This document shows positions 5,822 to 15,118 of a DNA stretch of 25,351 nucleotides, in pieces; the stretch's first letter is position 1; each line of letters starts with the position of its first letter. The DNA lies in contig CAVECB010000027.1 of assembly GCA_963614215.1 (NCBI GenBank), forward strand, positions 1 to 25,351, read 5' to 3'. Source of the DNA: CAVAWX01 sp963614215. Lineage in GTDB: Bacteria; Actinomycetota; Coriobacteriia; Coriobacteriales; QAMH01. Made by a program: the position numbers and the translations under genes. Under the pieces are notes generated by a model that did not search any database, had not been told where the DNA came from, and worked only from the letters and a program-made list of their open reading frames with translations.

Positions 5822-8641
5822 CTAGAGCTGGCCTGGGACATAGGGGTCGACGGCAAAGCTGCACGAGTGGCGCAAAAAAAGCGGTATGCCCGTCCCCAAA
5901 ACAGAAGACCCCGCAGCCCCGAGCGGCCAAGGCGCAAGCGAGAGCGTACAGGTGTAGACGATTGAGCCGTCCAGCATGCCGCCTTCCTGCGCATCCACTT
6001 CCACTTGCGCGTTGTAGCGGGAAAACTCGCTGCAAAGCGCGTCTTGCACCCCCTGCGCGTTTGCCTGCGAGGCCGCGCCGTGCGAGGGGCTGGTCGCGCA
6101 GGCGAGAACCTCTTGGGGCGCCAGATGGTCGAAGCGGGCGCACTCTCCCATATAGACGAGCACGTCGATGGCAATGACCATGCAGATGATGAGGACGGGC
6201 AACGAAACGGCCATCTCCACGCTCATCTGCCCACGCTCGCCTGCCCGTGCACGAAACAGGTTCCGTCGCAGACGCCGGCGCGGTAGGCGGGGCATCGCGC
6301 GTGTGCAGCCGGACAACAGACCCGAAACCCGCTGCGGAGCTTTGCACAGCTCAGCCCATATGTGCTCCCTCGGTTTTCGGCGGCGCCGTTTCCGGGCGGG
6401 GCGGCGCGGCGCACCTTTGCCGTACCTGCGCCCGAGAGACGAGCGCATCTGCCCCAGAGCTTGCTGATAGGCCTGTTGCAAATCGGCAGGCGCGGACAAG
6501 ACGAGCTTCTCTGCAGCACCGCCCAGCCCCAAGACATCCAGCGGCATCTGCGCGATGGAAAAACCCTCTGTATCCAGGCACTCCCCCACATCCGGCATCT
6601 GCTCCAGCTCGTCGAGCAGCACGGAAAACCCTTTCGCCTGCACCTTGCCCGCCGTCTCGGCCGCCTGTTTCATCTTGGCCAAAGCGCCCGCAAGCCGGCC
6701 GTCTGCGCGGGCGAGCACATGCGAGCTGTTCACAAGCACGGGGCGATAGGTGGAAAGATCTGCAGGTTCAAGGCCTGCCGCCTTAATGGCATCGCGGAAG
6801 GTGTCGGCCGCCCACCCCGAAAGGCTGTCGCCCACAACCGGTATCCCGCCCAGCACCGTGTTGAAGGCCTCGACCATGCCATCGTTTCCCTTCGTGTAGA
6901 CCTCCAAGAGCTTGCCCCATCCGCCCATGACGGTCCCCAAAAGGGCACCGCCTGCCGATTCTGCAGGCAGCATCCCTGCCGCCACGTCGGTGATGACGCT
7001 GTCCGCATCGGTTGCGGCATCGGGCGCGAGTGTGGCGGCGGATATCGCGATGCGCGTGCCCAGCGAATCGCCAGCGGCGGAAAACGAACCAAGGGCGGGA
7101 ACGGAAGCCTCAGATGCCGTGACGATGCATATGCAGCCATAGCGCCCGGGCGGCTGCGGGTCGTAGCGCGCGCCTGCCACGCTCGAAAGCGCGCGCTCGA
7201 TGCTGCCCTTCACCCCCTGCCCCAGCTCCTGCAGCTCGCCGCCGAGCTGGGCGTGCTGCTCCTGCGCGTTACGGTAGGCATCTGCCGCCTCCACGAGCTC
7301 CTTGTAGTAGTACTCGAAGCCGTTGCCGATGGACGTGGAGGGGCTGGGCACGCGCCCTAGGGTGAGCGGGCGCATCTTGCACTGCGGGCATATGGCAAGG
7401 CTCCCGTCGTCGATGCCGGAGACGGCGGCAAGGCCTCCTGGCTGACCCTTCGCGTATTCCGGACACCCCGTCCACGCGTGCAGCACGCGCTTTTCCCCCT
7501 CCACGCTGGTGGGATAGACCGCCTCGGTGTAGAGGACGGTCGCGCGAATTTGCTCGGTGTTGCGCGCAAGGCCCTTCAGATCCGGGTACTCGTTGCCCTG
7601 TGCGTCGGTTGGCACCGAGCCTTGCGAGACGGTCTCGAGCGCGTAGCGGTAGAAGCGCTTGCGCGCAACAGATTCGGCCACCTCCTCGGGGGTGCCTGAG
7701 GCCGCCTCGGCAGGTTCTTGGGACAGGCGCGCGGCATAATAGGCGCGGGCGCGCTCAAGCCCCATGGAAAACGACCAGCTCTCCGGCGAGGCCGCCGAAG
7801 GGTTTTGCGCGCCGGACAACCCCGCGAGCTTTCCCGCGCGCTCTTGCATGTCCGCGCCGTCGCCGCCGCAATCCGCCCGCCAGCCGCGCTCCTTGGCATC
7901 CGAGAGTTCCTTGCGCGCCTGCTCGTCTTCTTGCGTCTTGGAGGCTATCTCTTCGTCGGCCTGCTCTATCTCGCGCCCGGCCTCCTCCACCTCTCCCGCG
8001 TCGGCAAGAGAAACCTGCACGCCGTCTGCGGGCATGGTGATGGCAATGCCTTTGTAGTCCAGCCCGCTCGCACGCGCGTTGGCCTCGACGCATTGCGCCG
8101 CCTTCACCGCGCACAAGGCGGGCAGGGCCTTTTGCGCGGCGTCGAGCCCCTTCGATGCGGACTCGTGGAACTTCTGGCGCGCCTTCACGACCTGCGAACC
8201 CATACGCACAAGCTCTGCGGCCACCTCCTGGGCGCCCGGAATGAAGGCAGCAACCGCCGAGACCGCATAGACCGTGACGGAAAGCAGCGACATCGACAGC
8301 AAGATGGCATCGACCACCTGGCCTGCCGTCACGAACTGCGCCACGGCCTCGTCGGCGGCAAGCGCCCCGGCATCGGCCACGTACTGCACGTTGCCCGAGC
8401 GCGTGCCCGTCCAATACGCATGCAGACTGACGGACAGCAGCGAGAACACGAGAAGTAAGGCCACAGCGACCCCCACCGTGGTAAATCCCCCCTCCCGGCG
8501 CATGAACGGCCCGGACGTGAGCGCGACGGGCGCGGGCGCAGCGGGCGCGGGCGCGGACACGTGGACAGCGACGGCGGACGCGGGCGCAGCAGATACGGCG
8601 AATGCGGGCGCGTCCGCGGCATCTGCCCCCCCGCGCCTCAT
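5822..8641 (-). CDS. TadG-like pilus-locus protein ending in a TadE-like pseudopilin domain
   Basis: This 939-residue frame starts at ATG 8641, overlapping the upstream tadE stop (ATGA). Residues 1-46 are Ala/Pro-rich. Residues 51-76 (GGFTTVGVAVALLLVFSLL) look like a pilin-type N-terminus, and 106-134 is a second hydrophobic span. A long body follows, with charged coiled-coil-prone stretches (about 210-255) and a GCPEYAKG...CPQC cysteine cluster that could bind metal or form disulfides. From residue 783 (ATG 6295) the sequence is basic, then GERG|QMSVEMAVSLP and a hydrophobic helix: a complete TadE-like pseudopilin with Glu at +5 of the presumed cleavage site. I see no stop or strong ribosome site between the parts. 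An alternative start is M47 (8503). TadE/TadG proteins are minor pilus-assembly components at the membrane. Assignment of the large middle part is by context. Confidence 0.7.
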   Translation of the reverse strand: MRRGGADAADAPAFAVSAAPASAVAVHVSAPAPAAPAPVALTSGPFMRREGGFTTVGVAVALLLVFSLLSVSLHAYWTGTRSGNVQYVADAGALAADEAVAQFVTAGQVVDAILLSMSLLSVTVYAVSAVAAFIPGAQEVAAELVRMGSQVVKARQKFHESASKGLDAAQKALPALCAVKAAQCVEANARASGLDYKGIAITMPADGVQVSLADAGEVEEAGREIEQADEEIASKTQEDEQARKELSDAKERGWRADCGGDGADMQERAGKLAGLSGAQNPSAASPESWSFSMGLERARAYYAARLSQEPAEAASGTPEEVAESVARKRFYRYALETVSQGSVPTDAQGNEYPDLKGLARNTEQIRATVLYTEAVYPTSVEGEKRVLHAWTGCPEYAKGQPGGLAAVSGIDDGSLAICPQCKMRPLTLGRVPSPSTSIGNGFEYYYKELVEAADAYRNAQEQHAQLGGELQELGQGVKGSIERALSSVAGARYDPQPPGRYGCICIVTASEASVPALGSFSAAGDSLGTRIAISAATLAPDAATDADSVITDVAAGMLPAESAGGALLGTVMGGWGKLLEVYTKGNDGMVEAFNTVLGGIPVVGDSLSGWAADTFRDAIKAAGLEPADLSTYRPVLVNSSHVLARADGRLAGALAKMKQAAETAGKVQAKGFSVLLDELEQMPDVGECLDTEGFSIAQMPLDVLGLGGAAEKLVLSAPADLQQAYQQALGQMRSSLGRRYGKGAPRRPARKRRRRKPREHIWAELCKAPQRVSGLLSGCTRAMPRLPRRRLRRNLFRARAGERGQMSVEMAVSLPVLIICMVIAIDVLVYMGECARFDHLAPQEVLACATSPSHGAASQANAQGVQDALCSEFSRYNAQVEVDAQEGGMLDGSIVYTCTLSLAPWPLGAAGSSVLGTGIPLFLRHSCSFAVDPYVPGQL

Positions 8642-9198
8642 GCCCACTTCCCCACCCACTCGGCAGCCCCGCCTTCGGCTTGCGCCGCCCACGCGGGGAC
8701 GACATGCGATTCCACGCGCGTCTCCTGAGCCACGCTGCCTCCTTCCATTTGCGCGGCCAACCCCGCAGTGACGCCGAACAAGGGTAGCGGGCGGGCACGA
8801 TGCGAGATGGAGACGGCCACACCGCCGCCCTCGCCTGCGGAAAACGCAATGTCCCAGCCCGCGTCGCTGTCCTCGTGAAACACGTCTACATGGGGCACCG
8901 CGCGAAGCCGGCGCTGCACGTAGGCCACAAGAGCGCTCTCGTCTGCCGTAGCCGTGGCATACAGGCGGCAGCCTTCGGCCGCAGCCGCCTGCATGACGCA
9001 TCGGTCGTAGAGCAACACCACGGGCTGCACGAAAATGCCGAGAAACAAGAAGAGCACCGGCAAGAGGAAGGCCGCCTCGACAGCCGCCTGGCCAGCCTCG
9101 CCCGGGCGCGTGCCGCGCGGACGGCCGGACGCCCTTGCAGGACACTCCCGAAAGCGCATCCCGAACCTGCGGTGCGCATGCCTAGAACAAAAAGACAT
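8638..9198 (-). CDS. tadE: TadE-like pseudopilin
   Basis: A basic leader is followed by GEAG|QAAVEAAFLLPVLFLF, the prepilin-type cleavage site with Glu at +5 and a hydrophobic helix of about 25 residues. The next segment (RCVMQAAAAEGCRLYAT) is typical of TadE. The remainder, about 120 residues, would be outside the membrane. From ATG 9198 the product is 186 residues; GGGGGG lies 8 bases upstream, and the frame overlaps the previous gene by 17 bases. ATG 9159 is a second candidate that would shorten the leader to 22 residues. Its stop overlaps the next gene by 4 bases. TadE proteins are processed by a TadV-type peptidase, which is not in this window. Confidence 0.8.
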   Translation of the reverse strand: MSFCSRHAHRRFGMRFRECPARASGRPRGTRPGEAGQAAVEAAFLLPVLFLFLGIFVQPVVLLYDRCVMQAAAAEGCRLYATATADESALVAYVQRRLRAVPHVDVFHEDSDAGWDIAFSAGEGGGVAVSISHRARPLPLFGVTAGLAAQMEGGSVAQETRVESHVVPAWAAQAEGGAAEWVGKWA

Positions 9199-9490
9199 CG
9201 AGCGCACCCCCCGTCGAGACCGCATGCGAGGCGCAGGCATCCACGAGATGCTCGAAGCGTCCATCGGCCGCAAAGCGCCACAGCGCCGCCAAGCCCGCGG
9301 CCACGACCATCAACACGGTGCCCACGAGCAGGTACTCGAGCGAGGCCTGGCCAACCTCTCCGAAATCTCGCACCCCGAAAGCCGCCCGCGCACGGCCATG
9401 TCCGCATAGCGACCGGCCCCGCAAAGGTCGCCAAAGCGGCGTAGGTATGCGGTACGCGCCGCGAATGTCTGCCAAAACCCGCACGCTCAC
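9182..9490 (-). CDS. Second Flp-like small pseudopilin
   Basis: The frame begins with GTG 9490 overlapping the flp stop (GTGA) and gives 102 residues. The recognisable part is GEVG|QASLEYLLVGTVLMVVA, a pilin-type site with Glu at +5 and Tyr at +6 as in Flp pilins, followed by a hydrophobic helix and a short C-terminal tail with one Cys. A start at GTG 9490 gives an Arg-rich leader of about 46 residues, long for this class. GTG 9373 would give a 7-residue leader but has only a weak ribosome site. It lies between flp and tadE, so a pilus role is likely. Whether it is a second pilin or a minor subunit cannot be seen. Confidence 0.65.
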   Translation of the reverse strand: MSVRVLADIRGAYRIPTPLWRPLRGRSLCGHGRARAAFGVRDFGEVGQASLEYLLVGTVLMVVAAGLAALWRFAADGRFEHLVDACASHAVSTGGALDVFLF

Positions 9491-9693
9491 AGCCCGTTCA
9501 CGCCGTTTTGGATCGCATCCCACAGCTCGCCAATCTTTCCCTTGAAGGCGAGTATGGCCACCATAGCGATGACGGCGAGCACGCCGACGAGTATCGCGTA
9601 TTCGACCGTGCCCTGCCCCTCCTCGCGCACGCCGGCGACGCGTCCGTGCAACCACGCGCACAGCTCCCGCATCTTCTCCACGCTCTTTTCCAT
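9487..9693 (-). CDS. flp: Flp-type major pilin
   Basis: The 68-residue protein has a 27-residue charged leader and then EEG|QGTVEYAILVGVLAVIA, the Flp signature (cleavage after Gly, Glu +5, Tyr +6). A hydrophobic helix and a short tail ending GELWDAIQNGVNGL follow. Flp pilins polymerise into the Tad pilus fibre, used for attachment and biofilm. AGGAGAAAGGA lies just upstream of the ATG, a strong ribosome site fitting an abundant product. The gene follows tadC by 16 bases. Flp is more often at the start of tad operons, so its position after tadC is of note. Confidence 0.92.
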   Translation of the reverse strand: MEKSVEKMRELCAWLHGRVAGVREEGQGTVEYAILVGVLAVIAMVAILAFKGKIGELWDAIQNGVNGL

Positions 9694-9709
9694 GACGCTT
9701 CCTTTCTCC

Positions 9710-10459
9710 TTAAAACCCCGAACCGGCGAACTGGATGACGACCGGCCCCGTTACCAAGATGAGCATGGCCGGCAAAATGCACACGCCCGTAGGGACAAGC
9801 ATCTTCACCGGCGCCTTCTCCACGCGCTGCTCCAGACGCGCATGCTGCTCGACGCGCAAGTCGGCCGAGAAGCGGACGAGCATGTCGGCAAGCGGCGATC
9901 CGTAGGCGATGGCCTGCAGAGCCGTGTCGTTGAAGCGGCGCAAGGCCGCAGACCCCGTGCGGGCGGCCATATCCGAGAGGGCGCGTTCGCGCGAGGCCAT
10001 GCCGCCCTGCCACGAGACGAGGGCCTGGCGCATTTGGCCTGCCAGCACGCAGTCGAACTTGCGGCAGTACAGCCCAAGCGCCGCGTCGAAGGAAAGGCCG
10101 GCGCGCACCCCCATCCCGACAATGTCGCCCAAGACGGGCGCCTGCGCATCGCATGCTTCTCGAAGCTCGCGCGCGCGCCTTTTGGCCAGCATCGAGGGCA
10201 GACGACGCGAAAGGACAAACGCCGCGAGCAAGAGAACGGGCAGCAGCGAAAACGAGACAGCTGCGGCCAGCACGAACGCAAGCGCCGCAAAAAACGCGAA
10301 CGAGAGCACCGGATCGCGGGCCACGTCGTCGGGCGAAAGCTTCCTCGTGCGCTCGCATGCGTCGAGCACACGCCCCGAGCACGTCCGACCAACCGAAAAC
10401 CCGCACCCGGCCGCCGCCGCGCACGCCAGGGCAAGCTCGAAAAGCGCCAGCGCCCTCAT
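9710..10459 (-). CDS. tadC: TadC-like inner-membrane platform protein (T2SSF domain)
   Basis: The 249-residue protein has an N-terminal hydrophobic segment, a pair of adjacent spans (about 52-85, SFAFFAALAFVLAAAV...) and a cytoplasmic helical domain (GDIVGMGVRAGLSFDAAL, LADMLVRFSADLRVEQHARLEQRVEKAPVKMLVP), then a final membrane span (PAMLILVTGPVVI). This is the T2SSF/GspF fold that anchors the assembly ATPase. The sequence KMLVPTGVCILPAMLIL matches the TadC type. The start ATG overlaps the tadB stop (ATGA). With TadB it probably forms the membrane platform. Confidence 0.88.
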   Translation of the reverse strand: MRALALFELALACAAAAGCGFSVGRTCSGRVLDACERTRKLSPDDVARDPVLSFAFFAALAFVLAAAVSFSLLPVLLLAAFVLSRRLPSMLAKRRARELREACDAQAPVLGDIVGMGVRAGLSFDAALGLYCRKFDCVLAGQMRQALVSWQGGMASRERALSDMAARTGSAALRRFNDTALQAIAYGSPLADMLVRFSADLRVEQHARLEQRVEKAPVKMLVPTGVCILPAMLILVTGPVVIQFAGSGF

Positions 10460-11207
10460 GTTGCACCTGCCATGTCCACCCCGAGGTCGACGCGCAAGCC
10501 ACGCCGCACCAAGACCACGCCCAAGACCTCCAGCACGCATGCGGAAAAGAAAAGGAGCAGCCCCAAAGGCGAGGTGAAAAACGCAGCCAGGTACCCTTGC
10601 GTGAGCAGGCTCAAGACAAGCAGGAGCGCCACGGGCATGCAGGCAACGACGCGGGCGGACAGCCTTGCCTGGGCAGTCTTGGTGTCCAGCTCTTGCTTTA
10701 GCTCTATGTCGTGTTGCAGCATCGACGAGACGGACTGAAGCACCTCCTTCAAGCTGCCCCCCGACTGATGTTGTATCTCCATGGCCACGGCGAGGTAGGA
10801 AAACTCCGTGCCGCCCGTGCGCGCGCGCAGGCGCCGCATTGCCTCGTCGAAGCCCTGGCCTGCCTGTAGGTCCCACACCACGCGGGAAAGCTCCGTCGCA
10901 AGTGGTTCGTCGCAGTTGCGCGCCGCGTATTCCAACGCGTTCACAAGCGAGCTGCCCGCATCAAGCGCGATGCACAAGAGCCTGACCGCCTCCGGCATGG
11001 CCTTTTTCAGCGCATGGGCATATTTCGCCTCCCGCGCCGCCGAAAATGCCTTCGAGGCAAAAGGCACGCGCCCCAAAACCAGGCGTGCCTGCTCCTCCAA
11101 CGGGGGCGCCTGCTTTAGCGCACGTGTGCCCCGTCGCACATCAAACAGCGAGAGCGCCGTACGCGAAAACAGGAAGGCCGCCGCGCCCGCGAGCATGAGC
11201 GTGCAGG

Positions 11208-11235
<28 letters not shown>
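10456..11235 (-). CDS. tadB: TadB-like inner-membrane platform protein (T2SSF domain)
   Basis: The 259-residue protein has a membrane span at residues 5-22. A cytoplasmic T2SSF domain follows (AMPEAVRLLCIALDAGSSLVNALEY, GTEFSYLAVAMEIQHQSGGSLKEVL), then two C-terminal spans (about 194-238). The pattern SGGSLKEVLQSVSSML is characteristic of TadB. ATG 11235 has GAGGAGGTG 5 bases upstream and begins inside the end of tadA, overlapping it by 28 bases; longer upstream frames are not needed. It should pair with TadC to contact the TadA ATPase. Confidence 0.88.
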
Positions 11236-12616
<1,381 letters not shown>

Positions 12617-12620
<4 letters not shown>

Positions 12621-13804
12621 GCGAAGCCTCCGCGCCTCTTGCGACGCGAACCGCGCTCGGGCGGGTTGTAGAGGTGCCCCACGCGGGGCAAGACATCCTC
12701 CAAAAGGCGCTCCACGCCCAGCACCGCAGGGTTTTCCGATTCCACGAGCGCGGCCATGTCGCCTTTGCCTAGCAGGTCCTCGACCGGCTGCTTTCCTTCT
12801 GGAATGCAGTAGATGTCGTCGGCGTCGAGGGCCTTGCGCGCTTCGTCGGCGCCTATGAGCGCGCGCGAGCTCCAGCGGTTGTAGACGGGCACCATGCGCA
12901 AGGCGGGCACCCCGATCCTCGTGCACAGCTCCGCAGCCTTCACCGCGTCCATGATTGAAGACGGCCTGCGGTCCACCACCATAAAAAACAGCGTTGAAGA
13001 CAATAGCAGGCGCGCCGTCAAGCCGTTCCAAAACGCGCCGGTGTCGGCTATGACCACGTCGGCAGCTTGCGCAAGACGCGGCAAGGCGGCTGCCACCCCG
13101 TCGCTTACCTCCTCGGCGGCCTCGGGCAGAAGCGGCGCCTTGAACAGGCGCAGATTGTCCGCGAGTTCCACCGCCTCCACGTCGGCATCTCCAAGCGCCG
13201 AGGCGCGGTCGTCAAGACCGAGCCAAAAGGCGTAGTCCCCGAACTGCAGGTCGCCTTCTATGAGCACGGTGGCAAGCCCCGCACGGGCGCACAGATAGGC
13301 CGCAAGCAGGGCGATGGTGCTGCGCCCCGTGCCACCGCTTGCCGAGACCACACTGATGATGGGGACGCTCGACTCGGATTGGCGCACCTGCGCTGCGGGG
13401 TGCTCGGGCGCCGGCCTGGCCGACGCGGGCACAGCGCGCTCGTCTTCGAAGCGCATTGTCGTCGCCTCTCGCTTTGAGTCGTGCTGCGACACGGCGCCAG
13501 ATTGCCTTGCAGCAAAGACTTGTGCGCGGTCTACTTGTGCGGCAGACGCAGCAGACGCGCCGGATGCGGGCACGGCATGCGCGGCAGGGGCGGCGGGCTT
13601 GCCAGACACGCCAGGCGTGGCCGCGGACACTTTCAGGTGCTTCGCGCACACGGTGCCCACGATATCCGGCACCACCGTGCGGCGCCGGGCCGCCACGGTG
13701 CATACGTTTCGGGCGGCAATGCGCGGAATGCGGCTCGTCTCGGCCAGACTCGCGCTGCCCACGACGCCTTTGTAGTAGCTTTCCGCCAGCTCGTAGTCGA
13801 TCAT
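12617..13804 (-). CDS. tadZ: TadZ/CpaE-like ATPase of the Tad system
   Basis: The 395-residue protein has a MinD/ParA-type C-terminal half. The deviant P-loop SGGTGRST is at 156-163 with Arg in place of the usual Lys, a strand-Asp follows at 185 (EGDLQFGD), and a switch-like VVIADTGAFWN comes later. TadZ/CpaE proteins place the pilus machine at a cell pole or site. The N-terminal 140 residues begin with a short segment (AESYYKGVVGSASLAETSRIPRIAARN) and then become an Ala/Pro/Ser-rich linker. No clear receiver-like domain is visible. ATG 13804 overlaps the cpaB stop (ATGA). Clustering with tadA makes the assignment firm. Confidence 0.87.
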
Positions 13805-14460
13805 TTTCCCTCCCCCTTCGCCGAAGTGCTCGGCAAGACGAAATGTATGGTCCCCTTCGCGGACGCGGATATCAGCTCGCCCACGCTCTCGCCCGTCACC
13901 GCCAAGGTGACCCACGACAACTCGACTCCCTCGGAGTTCTTCAGATTCGAGGTCTCCAGCACGAGGACCTTTTGGCCGAGCAAAACAATCTTGCCCTCGG
14001 AGGTTTCCACGTAGACGTCCACGAAAGACCCCGCGCAGATGGCCCCGCCCACGGCCAGCACGTCGTCGGTCGAGACGCTGACCGCCTCCAGACCATCAGG
14101 CACGCTGATGCGCGCGGACCCGCTGCCGACCCTGTCCATGAGGATGGGCTCGTTTTTCTTGATGTCTGTCTGGGCCACAAGGCCGTCCACCTGCTCGAGC
14201 GAGGTGGCCACCTCGCCGCCCGGGAGCAGGTCCACCACCCATTCGGCGCTTTTCGCGTTGTTGCTTCCGATGGTGCTGCCCACGGCTATGTCCTCGCTGG
14301 CCATAATCACCTGCGCGCGCTCGCCGCCATAGTGCTGCAGGGCGGCGGAGCGCTGCACCTGCGCCTCGGACTTGATGGTGGCCGTGTAGGCGAAAACCCC
14401 CACGACGGCCAGCACCGCGCATACAATCGCGGCGATGGTCTGTTTGCGCTGTCTGGTCAT
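13801..14460 (-). CDS. cpaB: CpaB/RcpC-like SAF-domain pilus protein
   Basis: The 219-residue protein has an N-terminal membrane anchor (TIAAIVCAVLAVVGVFAYTA, residues 8-27). A SAF domain follows (AQVIMASEDIAVGSTI at 49-64; KNEPILMDRV), and then the RcpC domain with VPDGLEAVSVSTDDV, GSFVDVYVET and a late VTLAVTGESVGELISASAKGTI. CpaB proteins act outside the membrane in Tad pilus assembly. It is the first gene of the operon. GGGGAGGG lies just before the ATG, with a 96-base leader region back to the phased repeats. In this organism type no outer membrane or secretin is expected. Confidence 0.9.
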   Translation of the reverse strand: MTRQRKQTIAAIVCAVLAVVGVFAYTATIKSEAQVQRSAALQHYGGERAQVIMASEDIAVGSTIGSNNAKSAEWVVDLLPGGEVATSLEQVDGLVAQTDIKKNEPILMDRVGSGSARISVPDGLEAVSVSTDDVLAVGGAICAGSFVDVYVETSEGKIVLLGQKVLVLETSNLKNSEGVELSWVTLAVTGESVGELISASAKGTIHFVLPSTSAKGEGK

Positions 14461-14555
14461 CTGCCCTCCCCTTCATCCGTCGCGCGCTTTGTGGCGCATG
14501 AAGGACTTTCGCGCAAAACCACCTGAACAAACCACCCCCCAAAACCTATGCGAGT

Positions 14556-14609
14556 TCCAAACGAAATCCAAACGAACCCCGAATTTCCTCCAAACGCTTT
14601 CTCAAACGC
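14556..14609 (-). promoter_or_regulatory. 11-bp phased direct repeats upstream of the Tad operon
   Basis: On the plus strand TCCAAACGAA occurs at 14556-14565 and again at 14567-14576, exactly 11 bases apart. A third unit in phase at 14578 is degenerate. TCCAAACGCT recurs in phase at 14589, and TCTCAAACGC at 14600. Read toward cpaB the unit is TTCGTTTGGA. A weak -10-like CATAGG lies just downstream. Repeats at one-helical-turn spacing fit tandem binding of a dimeric activator, such as OmpR-type regulators. The rest of 14461-14797 holds the cpaB leader and the upstream terminator and no gene I can support. Confidence 0.5.
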
Positions 14610-14628
14610 GCAGCGCCACACGGGCATG

Positions 14629-14664
14629 AAAAAGGCGCCCGCACATGGCAGGCGCCCCGTTTTT
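14629..14664 (-). terminator. GC-rich hairpin terminator before the Tad operon
   Basis: GGCGCC at 14634-14639 pairs with GGCGCC at 14651-14656. On the minus strand the second arm is followed directly by TTTTT, and on the plus strand TTTTT follows three bases after the stem. It separates the upstream minus-strand genes from the pilus operon and may work in both directions. Confidence 0.7.
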
Positions 14665-14797
14665 CGAAGGAAAAGTATTCGGTTGTCGCGCGCGGCGAAA
14701 AAATCAGCGCGCCGTCTTCACCATATCTTCACAAACCGCACGACCCAAAGCCGTGTACCCGCGCCCCCTGCGCGAGACGAACCCGCGCACCGACGCG

Positions 14798-15001
14798 CTA
14801 GTGGCTGAGCAGCATGGAAAGCGACGGCAGGCAAAACGAGAACGCCAGTGCCACGCACAGCAGCACCAAGACGATGGTCTTTGCCAGTCCCTTGCGCCGC
14901 TTGCTACGCTCGGCCGCATACGCCTCCAGCTCCGCGCGCTCGGCGGCCTCTTTGCTCGTCATCTGCTTCTTCTTGCCCTGCTGTGCCATCTCTTCACGCA
15001 T
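14798..15001 (-). CDS. Small single-span membrane protein of unknown function
   Basis: The 67-residue product has a highly charged, probably helical N-terminal half (QQGKKKQMTSKEAAERAELE, then AAERSKRRKG). One hydrophobic span follows (TIVLVLLCVALAFSFCLPSL), with a very short outer end, giving an N-in topology by the positive-inside rule. ATG 15001 and ATG 14989 are both possible; neither has a strong ribosome site. It lies 117 bases after the amidohydrolase and before the terminator at 14629. I do not recognise a family. The clean charge/hydrophobic layout supports a real gene. Confidence 0.6.
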   Translation of the reverse strand: MREEMAQQGKKKQMTSKEAAERAELEAYAAERSKRRKGLAKTIVLVLLCVALAFSFCLPSLSMLLSH

Positions 15002-15118
15002 CCCATCTGCTCTCGTGCGGCTGCGGCGTCCATCTCGGCCGCAAAAGCCGCTTCTCTTTTTTCGTCTGCCGCATCCTTGACGCACCTCGCCCAGGCCTTG
15101 CGGCATGCGCCGCGCATT

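Noticed and set aside
8642..9145. Upstream extension of the TadG-like frame to 1107 residues
   Set aside because: It lies over tadE in another frame, is Arg/Pro-rich without pattern, and ATG 8641 overlaps the tadE stop as at the other junctions.
12621..13031. Upstream extension of the TadA frame to 607 residues
   Set aside because: It covers tadZ in another frame and has no family similarity; ATG 12620 is the coupled start.
14681..14717. GCGCGC inverted repeat as a second terminator
   Set aside because: The T-run lies inside the loop, not after the stem.
14704..14787. Short GTG-started frame of 28 residues between the small membrane protein and the Tad terminator
   Set aside because: It reads plausibly (Arg-rich, then YTALGRAVCEDM) but has no ribosome site and no recognisable family.
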